Below are positions 8,766 to 17,642 of a DNA stretch of 64,000 nucleotides, piece after piece; position 1 is the first letter of the stretch; each line of letters starts with the position of its first letter. Position numbers and translations under genes: made by a program. The DNA comes from Pseudodesulfovibrio portus (GTDB taxonomy: Bacteria; Desulfobacterota; Desulfovibrionia; Desulfovibrionales; Desulfovibrionaceae), in assembly GCF_026000375.1 (NCBI RefSeq), contig NZ_AP026708.1, positions 2,454,001 through 2,518,000 of the forward strand. The letters run 5' to 3'. The notes under the pieces are model-generated. The model did no database searches. It saw nothing but the letters and a program-made list of their open reading frames with translations, and was not told the DNA's origin.

Positions 8766-10082
8766 ATGGCGAAACACAAAACTCCTCTGTTGGATCAGCT
8801 GGAAAGCGGCCCGTGGCCCAGCTTCGTATCCGACGTCAAACAGGAGGCTGACGCTCGAGCCAAGAACGAGAAAGGTATCGACTATCAGATTCCTGTCGAC
8901 TGTCCCGATGATTTGCTGGGCGTTCTGGAAATGTCCTACACCGATGGTGAGACTCACTGGAAGCACGGCGGCATCGTCGGCGTTTTCGGTTACGGCGGCG
9001 GCGTTATCGGTCGTTACTGCGACCAGCCCGAAATGTTCCCCGGCGTGGCTCACTTCCACACTGTCCGCGTGGCTCAGCCCAACGGTAAATGGTACAACAC
9101 CCAGCTGCTTCGCTCCCTGATGGACATCTGGGAACTCCGCGGTTCCGGTCTGACCAACATGCACGGCGCCACCGGCGACATCGTGTTCCTCGGCACCACC
9201 ACCCCGCAGCTCGAAGAGATCTTCTGGGAACTGACCCACGATCTGGACATCGACCTCGGCGGTTCCGGCTCCAACCTGCGTACCCCGGCCACCTGCCTCG
9301 GCATGTCCCGCTGTGAATACGCCTGCTACGACTCCCAGGAGCTGTGCTACAACCTGACCATGGAATACCAGGATGAGCTTCACCGTCCGGCATTCCCCTA
9401 CAAGTTCAAGTTCAAGTTCGACGCTTGCCCCAACGGCTGCGTGGCTGCTATCGCCCGTTCCGACCTTTCCTTCATCGGTACCTGGAAAGACGAAATCCGT
9501 ATCGATCAGGAAGCCGTTGCTGCCTACGTTGGTGGCGAGATCGCTCCCAACGCCGGTGCCCACGCCGGTCGCGACTGGGGCAAGTTCGACATCCAGAAGG
9601 AAGTCGTGGACCTGTGCCCGTCCAAGTGCATCTCCTACGATGGCAAGCTGACCATCGACAACAAGGAATGCGTCCGTTGCATGCACTGCATCAACACCAT
9701 GCCCAAGGCTCTGCGTATCGGCCAGGAAACCGGTTGTTCCATCCTTTGCGGCGCCAAGGCTCCGATCCTCGACGGTCCCCAGATGGGTTCCCTGCTGGTG
9801 CCCTTCATCGAAGTGAACAAGGACGACGACTACCAGGCCATCAAGGACATTGTTGAAAACGTCTGGGATTGGTGGATGGAAGAAGGCAAGAACCGTGAGC
9901 GCATCGGTGAGACCATGAAGCGTCTCGGCATGGCTGCTCTGGTCAACGCCGCCGGCGTGCCCGTTGACGCCCGTCAGGTCCAGGAACCTCGCCACAACCC
10001 CTACATCTTCTGGAAGGCAGAAGACGTCGATGGTGGTTGGGAACGCGATATCAACGATTTCCGCACGCGTCACCAGCGCTAA
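8766..10082 (+). CDS. dsrA: Dissimilatory sulfite reductase alpha subunit
   Basis: A 438-residue protein, the usual DsrA length. With DsrB it reduces sulfite in the cytoplasm, the final step of sulfate respiration. Cysteines C177/C183 and C221/C225 match the sirohaem-[4Fe-4S] ligand pattern. The inserted ferredoxin domain has C284, then CVRCMHC (C302, C305, C308) for a second cluster. The start at 8766 (MAKHKTPLL) is chosen because GGAGG lies 9 bases upstream; the earlier ATG at 8751 would place that GGAGG inside the gene. Codon use is strongly biased, as expected for a highly expressed gene. dsrB follows after 18 bp. Confidence 0.98.
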   Translation: MAKHKTPLLDQLESGPWPSFVSDVKQEADARAKNEKGIDYQIPVDCPDDLLGVLEMSYTDGETHWKHGGIVGVFGYGGGVIGRYCDQPEMFPGVAHFHTVRVAQPNGKWYNTQLLRSLMDIWELRGSGLTNMHGATGDIVFLGTTTPQLEEIFWELTHDLDIDLGGSGSNLRTPATCLGMSRCEYACYDSQELCYNLTMEYQDELHRPAFPYKFKFKFDACPNGCVAAIARSDLSFIGTWKDEIRIDQEAVAAYVGGEIAPNAGAHAGRDWGKFDIQKEVVDLCPSKCISYDGKLTIDNKECVRCMHCINTMPKALRIGQETGCSILCGAKAPILDGPQMGSLLVPFIEVNKDDDYQAIKDIVENVWDWWMEEGKNRERIGETMKRLGMAALVNAAGVPVDARQVQEPRHNPYIFWKAEDVDGGWERDINDFRTRHQR

Positions 10083-10100
10083 AAAGAGGAGTGAAAGAAT

Positions 10101-11246
10101 ATGGCTTTTATTTCTTCTGGGTACGATCCCAGCAAACCGATGGAAGGTCGGATTTCCGACATTGGCCCTCGTCACTTCGGCGAGTACCTGCCCCCGGTTA
10201 TCAAAGACAACTTTGGTAAATGGGCATACCACGAGATCATCGAGCCCGGCGTCCTGCTGCACGTCGCTGATTCCGGCGACAAGACCTACACCGTCCGCGC
10301 CGGTACCGCCCGTCTGATGACCGTGACGCACATCCGTGAAATCTGCGACATCGCCGACAAGTTCTCCGGCGGTTACGTCCGTTTCACCACCCGCAACAAC
10401 CTCGAATTCCAGGTTGAGACCGAAGAGAAGGCCAAAGAACTGAAGGCTTTCCTCAACGACCAGAAATTCGACGGCGGTTCCTACAAGTTCCCCGTCGGCG
10501 GCACCGGTGCCGGTGTCACCAACATCGTCCACACCCAGGGTTGGGTCCACTGCCACACCCCGGCTACCGACGCCTCCGGTACCGTCAAGGCCACCATGGA
10601 CGTCGTCTTCGATGACTTCCAGGACATGAAGCTACCCGCTCCGGTGCGCATCTCCATGGCTTGCTGCCTGAACATGTGCGGCGCAGTTCACTGCTCCGAC
10701 ATCGCCATCCTCGGCATTCACCGCAAGCCCCCCATCCTGGACCACGAATACCTGGACAACCTGTGCGAAATCCCGCTGGCCGTGGCTGCTTGCCCCACCG
10801 GCGCCGTGCGTCCGTCCAAGGTTGAAATCAACGGTGAGACCTACAAGACCGTTGCCGTCAAGGAAGAGCGCTGCATGTTCTGCGGCAACTGCTACACCAT
10901 GTGCCCCTCCATGCCTCTGGCAGACAAGGAAGGCGACGGTATCGCACTGATGGTCGGTGGTAAGATCTCCAACCGCATCACCAAGCCCGCCTTCTCCAAG
11001 GTCGTGGTTCCGTTCATCCCCAACGAGCCGCCCCGCTGGCCCACGATGACCAAGGTGATCAAGAAGATCCTCGACACCTACGCTGCCGACGCCAACAAGT
11101 ACGAGCGTCTGGGCGACTGGGCCAACCGTATCGGTTGGGAGCGCTTCTTCGAGAAATGCGATCTGCCGTTCTCCGAGCATCTGATCGATGACTTCCGTGA
11201 TCCGGCATACTACACCTGGCGTCAGACGACCCAGTTCAAGTGGTAA
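10101..11246 (+). CDS. dsrB: Dissimilatory sulfite reductase beta subunit
   Basis: A 381-residue protein of normal DsrB length. The sirohaem-cluster cysteines C151, C188/C189 and C193 are present, as is a ferredoxin domain with C231 and [11 protein letters not shown] (258-268). In the known alpha2-beta2 enzyme the beta subunit holds the catalytic sirohaem. AAGAGGAGTG precedes the ATG. It is cotranscribed with dsrA; a hairpin between dsrB and dsrD may limit read-through or protect the mRNA end. Confidence 0.98.
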   Translation: MAFISSGYDPSKPMEGRISDIGPRHFGEYLPPVIKDNFGKWAYHEIIEPGVLLHVADSGDKTYTVRAGTARLMTVTHIREICDIADKFSGGYVRFTTRNNLEFQVETEEKAKELKAFLNDQKFDGGSYKFPVGGTGAGVTNIVHTQGWVHCHTPATDASGTVKATMDVVFDDFQDMKLPAPVRISMACCLNMCGAVHCSDIAILGIHRKPPILDHEYLDNLCEIPLAVAACPTGAVRPSKVEINGETYKTVAVKEERCMFCGNCYTMCPSMPLADKEGDGIALMVGGKISNRITKPAFSKVVVPFIPNEPPRWPTMTKVIKKILDTYAADANKYERLGDWANRIGWERFFEKCDLPFSEHLIDDFRDPAYYTWRQTTQFKW

Positions 11247-11259
11247 GATAAAAAGCTCC

Positions 11260-11284
11260 GGGGTACGGCTTCGTGCCGTACCCC
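11260..11284 (+). terminator. Hairpin between dsrB and dsrD
   Basis: A perfect 10-bp GGGGTACGGC stem with a 5-base loop, followed by GCCTTTTG. The T run is short, so it is more likely an attenuator or a stabilising 3' structure than a full stop. Confidence 0.6.
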
Positions 11285-11312
11285 GCCTTTTGAAAACAAT
11301 AAGGAGTCCATC

Positions 11313-11561
11313 ATGGCACTCGATCTTGAAGCCGCAAAAGCTGAGATTATTAAGTTTTGCGAGGAGAAGTCCAAGAACAAATCCAAGTTCTACTTCAACG
11401 ACTTCACCAAGCTCTTTCCCGAGGAAAAGGCTCGTGCAGTCAAGAAAGTCCTGACCGCTCTGGTGCAGGAAGAAAAGATGGTGTTCTGGTCCTCCGGTTC
11501 CACCACCATGTACGGCTTGGCCGGTGCCGGCAAGCAGGCCGCTTCCGAGGGCGAAGATTAG
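11313..11561 (+). CDS. dsrD: DsrD, dissimilatory sulfite reductase activator
   Basis: An 82-residue winged-helix-like protein, close to the 78-residue Desulfovibrio DsrD. It is a marker of reductive (sulfate-reducing) DsrAB and has been reported to stimulate sulfite reductase. The text (KFYFNDFTKLFPEEKAR, MVFWSSGSTTMYG) is typical of the family. AAGGAGT precedes the ATG. It lies 66 bp after dsrB and is followed by a strong terminator. Confidence 0.95.
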   Translation: MALDLEAAKAEIIKFCEEKSKNKSKFYFNDFTKLFPEEKARAVKKVLTALVQEEKMVFWSSGSTTMYGLAGAGKQAASEGED

Positions 11562-11586
11562 ACTTCAGCCTTATTCGGTATCCGAG

Positions 11587-11625
11587 GCCTTGCCCCCCAT
11601 CGTTTGATGTCGGGCAAGGCTTTTC
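11587..11625 (+). terminator. Terminator after dsrD
   Basis: A GCCTTGCCC/GGGCAAGGC stem followed by TTTTCTT. It separates dsrABD from the dsrN gene, whose expression would depend on read-through or its own promoter. Confidence 0.85.
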
Positions 11626-11649
11626 TTGGTTTTGAGAAGACCTCGTATC

Positions 11650-13032
11650 GTGAAAAATAGTATCCCCCGAATCATCCTGGCCGGTCTGTCCGGCGGCACA
11701 GGGAAGACCATCGTCTCCCTGGCCCTTGCCCGTTCCTTCAGCCGGGCCGGGAAGCGCGTGGCCCCGTTCAAGAAGGGGCCCGACTATATCGACGCCCAGT
11801 GGCTCGGGCTGGCCGCCGGGAATCCGTGCTCCAACCTCGATCCGTTTTTCCACTCCGCAGAAACCATCCGGTCGCTTTTCTTTCACCGGTCCCGTGGCGC
11901 CGACCTGAGCGTCATCGAAGGCAACCGGGGATTGTTCGACGGCATGGACGAGCACGGCTCCTGCTCCACCTCCGAATTGGCCCGCATGCTTGATGCGCCG
12001 GTCCTCCTGGCAATCGATTGCACCAAGATGACCCGTACAACGGCAGCCATCATCAAGGGGTGCGCCGAGTTCGAGCCGGGCCTGAACCTGGCCGGCGTCA
12101 TCCTCAACCGCACCGCCGGGGAACGCCACCGCTCGGTCTTGAGGAAATCCATCGAGACCCACACCGGGGTGCCCGTGCTCGGCATGCTGCCCAAGATCGC
12201 TTCCAACCCGATCCCGGAACGGCATATGGGGCTGATGTCCGACCAGGAATACGACGGGTCTTCCCATCTCGACGCCTTGGCCGACATGGCCGAGGAGTGG
12301 CTGGACATGGACGGCATCCTGGCCGCCGCCGCCGCGGCCCCGGATTTCGGGCCCGCCCCGGCACCCATATTTCCCGGCGAGCCCGCCGAAAAAAAGGTCC
12401 GCATCGGCTATGTGCACGACGCGGCCCTCTGGTTCTATTATCCGGAAAACCTGGAAGCCCTGGAACACGCAGGGGCCGAGTTGGTACGCCTGTCCCTGTT
12501 GTCAGGCGACCCCTGGCCCGAGATAGACGGGCTGTATCTGGGCGGCGGCTTTCCCGAAGTCTTCGCCTCGGAGATCGCTGCCAACCGCGCCGTCCTCGAT
12601 CATCTCAAGGCGCTGTCCGCGTCGGGGCTGCCCATCTATGCCGAGTGCGGCGGGTTCATGGTCCTGTGCGACGCCCTTGAAATTCACGGGGGTTCTTACG
12701 CCATGGCCGGCGTTTTTCCGGTGTCCACCTCTTTCTGCCCGCGACCGCAGGGACTCGGCTACACCGAGGCGGAAACGGTGCGCGAAAATCCGTTTTTCGA
12801 GTTCGGCTCCCGCATCCGGGGTCACGAATTCCACTATTCCCTGTGCGTGTCCGACGGTGCGCCGGTGGTCCCCACCGCGCTGGCCATGCATCGGGGCAAG
12901 GGGAGCGCCATCGGCTTTGACGGCTTCCTCAAGGACAATACCCTGGCGGGTTACAACCACATCCACGCCCTTGCCGTGCCCGGCTGGTCGCAGCGATTCG
13001 TGGCCGCAGCAGCTCGCTTCAAAAATTCCTGA
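11650..13032 (+). CDS. dsrN: DsrN/CbiA-type glutamine-dependent amidase
   Basis: A protein of about 460 residues of the cobyrinate a,c-diamide synthase family. The N-terminus has a Walker A-like AGLSGGTGKT (11-20), and the C-terminal class I amidotransferase domain has the nucleophile in YAECGGFM and a late GHEFHYS histidine. Beside dsr genes this protein is called DsrN and is proposed to amidate sirohaem to sirohaem amide for DsrAB; a role in cobalamin synthesis is the alternative. The start is uncertain: GTG 11650 is preferred over TTG 11626 because the earlier one overlaps the terminator's T run. Confidence 0.88.
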   Translation: MKNSIPRIILAGLSGGTGKTIVSLALARSFSRAGKRVAPFKKGPDYIDAQWLGLAAGNPCSNLDPFFHSAETIRSLFFHRSRGADLSVIEGNRGLFDGMDEHGSCSTSELARMLDAPVLLAIDCTKMTRTTAAIIKGCAEFEPGLNLAGVILNRTAGERHRSVLRKSIETHTGVPVLGMLPKIASNPIPERHMGLMSDQEYDGSSHLDALADMAEEWLDMDGILAAAAAAPDFGPAPAPIFPGEPAEKKVRIGYVHDAALWFYYPENLEALEHAGAELVRLSLLSGDPWPEIDGLYLGGGFPEVFASEIAANRAVLDHLKALSASGLPIYAECGGFMVLCDALEIHGGSYAMAGVFPVSTSFCPRPQGLGYTEAETVRENPFFEFGSRIRGHEFHYSLCVSDGAPVVPTALAMHRGKGSAIGFDGFLKDNTLAGYNHIHALAVPGWSQRFVAAAARFKNS

Positions 13033-13107
13033 CCCGCAATTTTCTTGTCTCGGCACACCCTTTCATGAGAAAGTGTGCCGAATCATTTCTACCAAGCGAG
13101 ATATATA

Positions 13108-14238
13108 ATGAGCATACCTTTTATTGATTTGAAAACACAGTACAGGCAGGTTGAAGAGGCCGTGAAAAAGGGGATCGACGGGGTCCTCGAGCACGGGGCA
13201 TACATCATGGGTCCCGAGATCCCGGAGCTTGAAGCCAAGCTGGCCGAGTTCTCCCAGACCGATTTCGGCGTCGGCTGCGCATCCGGCACCGACGCACTGC
13301 TCATGGCCCTCATGGCCCAGGGCGTGGGCCGGGGCGACGCCATCTTCACCACGCCGTTCACCTTCATCGCCACGGCCGAGGTCGTGTCCCTGCTCGGGGC
13401 CACCCCCGTGTTCGTGGACATCGACCCCGTGACCTACAACATCGATCCCGACGACCTGCGCCGCAAGATCAGTTACGTCAGGAACAACCGTGCAGACCTG
13501 AAGGCCAAGGGCGTCATCTCGGTCGATATTTTCGGCCAGCCCGCCGACTACGACGCCATCGAACCCATGGTCCACAATTCCGGCCTGTTCCTCATCGTGG
13601 ACGCGGCCCAATCCTTCGGCGCCGTGTACAAGGGAAGGCCCGTCTGCTCCATCGGCGACATGGCCTGCACCTCGTTCTTCCCGGCCAAGCCGCTGGGCTG
13701 CTACGGCGACGGCGGCATGGTCTTCTGCCACAGCGAGGAGGCGCGTACGCTGCTGCACTCCATCCGCGTGCACGGCATGGGACTGGACAAGTACGACAAC
13801 GACCGCATCGGCATCAACGGCCGTATCGACTCCATCCAGGCCGCCGTTCTCCTGGCCAAGTTCGCCATCTTCCCGGGTGAGCTGACCAAGCGCCAGGAAG
13901 TGGCCGACAGGTATGCCGCGCTCCTTTCCTCCATCGACGGGCTGACCCCGCCGGTCATTGCCGAGGGCAGCGCGTCCGCCTGGGCGCAGTACTGCGTTCT
14001 GGCGCGCGATACCGAGCATCGCACCGAGTGCATGGAAAAGCTCAAGGAAGCGGGCGTGCCGTCCGTCATCTACTACCCCAAGCCCCTGCATCTGCAGAAG
14101 GCCTTCAAGAGCCTGGGGTACGCAGAGGGCGACTTCCCGATCGCCGAGAACGTGGCCGGACGCATTTTTGCCCTGCCCATGCACCCCTACCTCGCCGCAG
14201 AGGATCAGGAAGCCGTGGTTTCGCCCCTTGCGGGCTAG
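13108..14238 (+). CDS. DegT/DnrJ/EryC1-family PLP sugar aminotransferase
   Basis: A 376-residue PLP enzyme. GCASGTDALLMAL begins the cofactor-binding part, IVDAAQSFGA carries the PLP-facing Asp, and SFFPAKPLGCYGDGG carries the Schiff-base Lys. The family transfers amino groups to keto-sugar nucleotides for surface polysaccharide synthesis; similarity is closest to WbpE/WlbC-like enzymes (from memory). The start MSIPFIDL at 13108 is the conserved family start; upstream in-frame codons are not. No other sugar gene is beside it, although a NeuB-type gene lies 10 kb away. Confidence 0.88.
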   Translation: MSIPFIDLKTQYRQVEEAVKKGIDGVLEHGAYIMGPEIPELEAKLAEFSQTDFGVGCASGTDALLMALMAQGVGRGDAIFTTPFTFIATAEVVSLLGATPVFVDIDPVTYNIDPDDLRRKISYVRNNRADLKAKGVISVDIFGQPADYDAIEPMVHNSGLFLIVDAAQSFGAVYKGRPVCSIGDMACTSFFPAKPLGCYGDGGMVFCHSEEARTLLHSIRVHGMGLDKYDNDRIGINGRIDSIQAAVLLAKFAIFPGELTKRQEVADRYAALLSSIDGLTPPVIAEGSASAWAQYCVLARDTEHRTECMEKLKEAGVPSVIYYPKPLHLQKAFKSLGYAEGDFPIAENVAGRIFALPMHPYLAAEDQEAVVSPLAG

Positions 14239-14247
14239 GAGAACGGG

Positions 14248-14586
14248 ATGATCCCGGCAGCCGTAATGAAGTTTCTCAAACCGATCGGGGCGGGGTTGGC
14301 GCTGGCCTACCTCGCCACCGGTCTGGTGGACGGCCCCGCGCCCGTGAACTTCCGGCCCGAGAACCCGTATTCGGCAAAGCAGACCGAGATCGTGGAGCCG
14401 CATGCGGCCGTGGTCATCGAGAAGAACATCATGAAGCTCGGGTCCCTGCTGTCCGTGTCCGAGGGCGACATCGTGTTGCCCGAGGCCATCGTCCGGAGCG
14501 ACGATGAGATCGAGGTGCTGCCCCTCCCGGACAGCGGCTTCGGGCCGGCGGTCAAGGGCGAGGTGGTCGAAAACCCCGACCTTTGA
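14248..14586 (+). CDS. Hypothetical protein with N-terminal membrane or signal segment
   Basis: A 112-residue protein. A short hydrophobic segment ([14 protein letters not shown], about 14-27) suggests export or anchoring; the rest is acidic and contains no recognised domain. GGAG lies 7 bases upstream of the ATG. It begins 9 bp after the aminotransferase stop, so the two are probably cotranscribed. The function is unknown. Confidence 0.6.
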   Translation: MIPAAVMKFLKPIGAGLALAYLATGLVDGPAPVNFRPENPYSAKQTEIVEPHAAVVIEKNIMKLGSLLSVSEGDIVLPEAIVRSDDEIEVLPLPDSGFGPAVKGEVVENPDL

Positions 14587-14674
14587 GCCGATTTGCCAGG
14601 GGGCCTTCCCTCTGCTAAACGAAAACCCCCAACGACATTTCACCGGTCCCCGTGACCGGAACAAGGAGCAACGC

Positions 14675-15172
14675 ATGATCAAAATGGAAACCAGCATGGG
14701 CGACATCGTCATCGAACTCGACTTCGAGAAAGCCCCCAAGTCCGCCGAGAACTTCCAGCAGTACGTGGAAGACGGCTTCTACGACGGCCTCATCTTCCAC
14801 CGCGTCATCAACGGATTCATGGTCCAGGGCGGCGGCATGGACGAGAACATGAAGGAAAAGGCCACCCGCGAGTCCATTGAAAACGAGGCCAACAACGGTC
14901 TGAAGAACGATTGCTACACCCTGGCCATGGCCCGGACCATGGACCCGCACTCCGCGTCCTCCCAATTCTTCATCAACGTCAAGGACAACGCATTCCTCAA
15001 CTTCTCCTCCGAGACCCCCCAGGGCTGGGGCTATGCCGTGTTCGGCAAGGTCGTCCAGGGCCAGGACGTGGTCGACGAGATCAAGAACGTGGACACCGGC
15101 CGTCACGGCTTCCACGACGACGTTCCCCTGGAGCCGGTCTTCATCAACAAGGCCTATGTCGTCGAAGACTAG
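14675..15172 (+). CDS. Cyclophilin-type peptidyl-prolyl isomerase
   Basis: A 165-residue single-domain cyclophilin (PpiB type) without a signal peptide, so cytoplasmic. The family core is seen in [13 protein letters not shown] (about 43-55), [10 protein letters not shown] and the [12 protein letters not shown] strand. It speeds cis-trans isomerisation of prolyl bonds. The start at 14675 follows AAGGAGCAACGC. A strong terminator follows. Confidence 0.95.
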   Translation: MIKMETSMGDIVIELDFEKAPKSAENFQQYVEDGFYDGLIFHRVINGFMVQGGGMDENMKEKATRESIENEANNGLKNDCYTLAMARTMDPHSASSQFFINVKDNAFLNFSSETPQGWGYAVFGKVVQGQDVVDEIKNVDTGRHGFHDDVPLEPVFINKAYVVED

Positions 15173-15199
15173 TTCTCGACAGCCGTACCGGGCAACAAG

Positions 15200-15236
15200 A
15201 GAGGCGCACCGCATGGAGCGGTGCGCCTCTTTTTCT
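15200..15236 (+). terminator. Terminator after the cyclophilin gene
   Basis: A perfect 13-bp AGAGGCGCACCGC stem, 5-base loop, then TTTTCTTC. Confidence 0.95.
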
Positions 15237-15313
15237 TCGTTGGACTTCAACTATCGGAAATTGTTCAAGCTTGATTCCATATCCGAATTGGGTCTGAACG
15301 CCGGGCACCCGGT

Positions 15314-15925
15314 CTAGACCGTCATGTTCAGGCCCAGATAGCTCGACATGCCGCTCATGGCCAACATGCCGCCGCCCTCGAACCAGCTGGTGGGGTCGGT
15401 GTTGTCCTGATACCACCAGGCCAGGGATTCCAGCTGGAGGTTGGTGTTCAGCATGTCCATTGAGAGCTTGTCTTCGGCGGTAGTCGTCAGCTTGCCGAGT
15501 TGGACGATGGTCTTGAACTCCGCGACCTTGTCAGGGTTGTCCACGAAATACTGGTCGATGATTTCCTTGTCCTCGTGGTCGCCGGACACGGTGACCTTGC
15601 CGGTGTTGGTATCGTAGGTCAGGGGGAACTGCTTGGTGATGTCCACGCCCAGCTCCTCGAGGTCGGCCATGACCTCGGCGTCCCAAAAGGTCTCCAGTTC
15701 CTCCCGGTAGTCGTCAACGTCCTGGAAGGACAGCTTGCCGTCCTCGCCCTTGGGAATCTTGGACAGATAGCTCAGGATGTCCTGCCCCATGGAGGATGTC
15801 CCGGAGGTCGCCTGTTCCTTGTCGGCTTTGACGGCTTCTTCCATAAGCTGCTGCTCTTCCCTGGCGGCCTTGAGCAGGGAGTAGGTATCCAGATACCCGC
15901 TTGATCCGATGGATTGTGTGCTCAT
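15314..15925 (-). CDS. Hypothetical soluble protein with one EF-hand-like segment
   Basis: A 203-residue acidic protein without a signal peptide. GEDGKLSFQDVDDY near residues 60-73 resembles a calcium-binding EF-hand loop, but only one is seen and the first ligand is weak. No family is recognised. A GGGGGA ribosome site precedes the ATG. It stands alone, divergent from nothing and convergent with the cyclophilin gene. Confidence 0.65.
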   Translation of the reverse strand: MSTQSIGSSGYLDTYSLLKAAREEQQLMEEAVKADKEQATSGTSSMGQDILSYLSKIPKGEDGKLSFQDVDDYREELETFWDAEVMADLEELGVDITKQFPLTYDTNTGKVTVSGDHEDKEIIDQYFVDNPDKVAEFKTIVQLGKLTTTAEDKLSMDMLNTNLQLESLAWWYQDNTDPTSWFEGGGMLAMSGMSSYLGLNMTV

Positions 15926-16076
15926 GACAAGATTTCCCCCTTATCATTAAGAAAAATTTTCCCTCCCTTAACAAAATGCATATCCGGTGCCATCGGGACT
16001 ACGAACCGGCCCTCCGCCTAAGGCGAGCCGGAAAAAGCTTTGGAAGGGGAGTCTTTGACATGGGGCCGCATAAGAA

Positions 16077-16111
16077 AAAGCCCCCGCCCGTTGAGATCGG
16101 GCGGGGGCTTT
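16077..16111 (-). terminator. Terminator of the liv operon
   Basis: A perfect 14-bp stem (AAAGCCCCCGCCCG) followed on the minus strand by TTCTTATG after a T-rich stem end. It lies 21 bp after the livF stop. Confidence 0.9.
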
Positions 16112-16131
16112 AATTCGTCTGCTATCCGGCC

Positions 16132-16869
16132 TTAGCCGCCGAGGTAGGCCTTCTTGACTTCAGGGTCTTCCATGAGTTTGTCGGACGGTCCTTCGGCCAC
16201 GATCTCGCCGGTGTCGATGACGTAGCCCCGGTGGGCGAACTTGAGGGCGAGGTTGGCGTTCTGCTCGACGAGCAGGATGGTCATGCCTTCCTCGTTGAGC
16301 TCCTTGAGGGTGCGGAACATGTCGTACATGAGCAGCGGGGCCAGTCCCATGGACGGCTCGTCGAGCATGATGAACTTTGTCCCGGACATGAGGGCGCGGC
16401 CCACGGCGAGCATCTGCTGTTCACCGCCGGACAGGGACTCGGAGCGCTGTTTCTTGCGCTCGTCGAGGCGCGGGAAGAGCGTGTACACGCGCTTGTAGTC
16501 GCGATCGATGTCCGTCTGCTGGCCCTTGCGGGAGTAAGTAGCCAGCTTGAGGTTTTCCTCGACGGTCAGGTTGCCGAAGATGTGCCGTCCTTCGGGCACC
16601 AGGGCCATGTGCAGGTCCGAGACGATCTTGTCCGGAGCCATGCCCAGGATGGAGTCGCCCTTGAACTTGATGTCGCCCTTGATGATCTTGGGCGCTTCGG
16701 GCGGCGGCAGCTGGGCGATGGACATGAGCGTGGTGGACTTGCCCGCGCCGTTGGCGCCGATAAGGGTGACGATCTCGCCCTGGTCGACGGTGAAGGATAT
16801 GCCGTGCAGGGCCTCGATGTTGCCGTATTTGACGTACAGGTTGTCGATCTGGAGAAGCGGGGTACTCAT
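16132..16869 (-). CDS. livF: Branched-chain amino acid ABC transporter ATPase LivF
   Basis: A 245-residue ABC ATPase: Walker A GANGAGKST (38-46), signature LSGGE (146-150) and Walker B FIMLDEP (166-172). It pairs with LivG to power uptake of Leu/Ile/Val or related substrates through LivH-LivM. It overlaps livG by 4 bp (ATGA), indicating translational coupling. It is last in the operon. Confidence 0.95.
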   Translation of the reverse strand: MSTPLLQIDNLYVKYGNIEALHGISFTVDQGEIVTLIGANGAGKSTTLMSIAQLPPPEAPKIIKGDIKFKGDSILGMAPDKIVSDLHMALVPEGRHIFGNLTVEENLKLATYSRKGQQTDIDRDYKRVYTLFPRLDERKKQRSESLSGGEQQMLAVGRALMSGTKFIMLDEPSMGLAPLLMYDMFRTLKELNEEGMTILLVEQNANLALKFAHRGYVIDTGEIVAEGPSDKLMEDPEVKKAYLGG

Positions 16870-17633
16870 ATGTTGTCGTCTCCCAGGTAGGCCTTGATGA
16901 CGGCCGGGTTGGACTGGATGTCTTCAGCGGTGCCCTCGGCGATGGTTGCGCCGAAGTCGATGACCTTGATCCACTGGCACAGGGAGGTGACGACCTTCAT
17001 CTGGTGCTCGATCATGAAGATGGTGATGTCGAAGTTCTCATGAATCCAGCGCACCAGCTTGATGAGGCCTTCCACGTCGGCGGAGTTCAGGCCGGCAGCG
17101 GGCTCGTCGAGGAGCAGCAGCTTGGGCTGGACCGACATGGCCCGGGCGATCTCCACCCGGCGCTGGAGCCCGTAGGGGAGGTTCTTGGGGAACTCGTTGG
17201 CCACGTCGGTCAGGGACATGGCTTCGAGCAGTTCCTCGGCGATCTCCAGGATGCGGGCTTCGCGGGCGCGGAATTTTTTGCCGCGGATGACGGCATCCCA
17301 GACGCCGTAACCCATGCGGTAGTGCTGGGCGATGCGGATGTTGTCCAGCACGGTCATGTCGTGCCACAGGCGGATGTTCTGGAAGGTTCGGGCCACGCCC
17401 AGGGAGGTGACCTGGTGGGGCTTGAGCCCTGCGGTCGCCTTGCCGTCCAGGGTGATGGACCCTTCAGTGGGCTGGTAGAAGCCGGAGATCAGGTTGAAGA
17501 TGGTGGTCTTGCCTGCGCCGTTGGGGCCGATGAGACCCATGAGCTCTCCGCCCTTCATGTCCACGGAGAATTCGCTCACGGCCTGGAGGCCGCCGAAGCG
17601 CTGGGTCAGGGAGTCGATTTTAAGCAAAGACAT
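16866..17633 (-). CDS. livG: Branched-chain amino acid ABC transporter ATPase LivG
   Basis: A 255-residue ABC ATPase with Walker A GPNGAGKTT (36-44), Walker B LLLLDEPAAGLN and the LivG-specific long region between them (GVWDAVIRGKKFRAREA). It is the second ATPase of the importer. It starts 10 bp after livM and overlaps livF. Confidence 0.95.
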   Translation of the reverse strand: MSLLKIDSLTQRFGGLQAVSEFSVDMKGGELMGLIGPNGAGKTTIFNLISGFYQPTEGSITLDGKATAGLKPHQVTSLGVARTFQNIRLWHDMTVLDNIRIAQHYRMGYGVWDAVIRGKKFRAREARILEIAEELLEAMSLTDVANEFPKNLPYGLQRRVEIARAMSVQPKLLLLDEPAAGLNSADVEGLIKLVRWIHENFDITIFMIEHQMKVVTSLCQWIKVIDFGATIAEGTAEDIQSNPAVIKAYLGDDNI

Positions 17634-17642
17634 GTCGGCCCC

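Noticed and set aside
8682-10556. 624-residue open frame antisense to dsrA
   Set aside because: It is a by-product of GC-rich codon bias opposite a highly biased gene; its text is low-complexity Val/Gly/Asp/His with no domain and no ribosome site.
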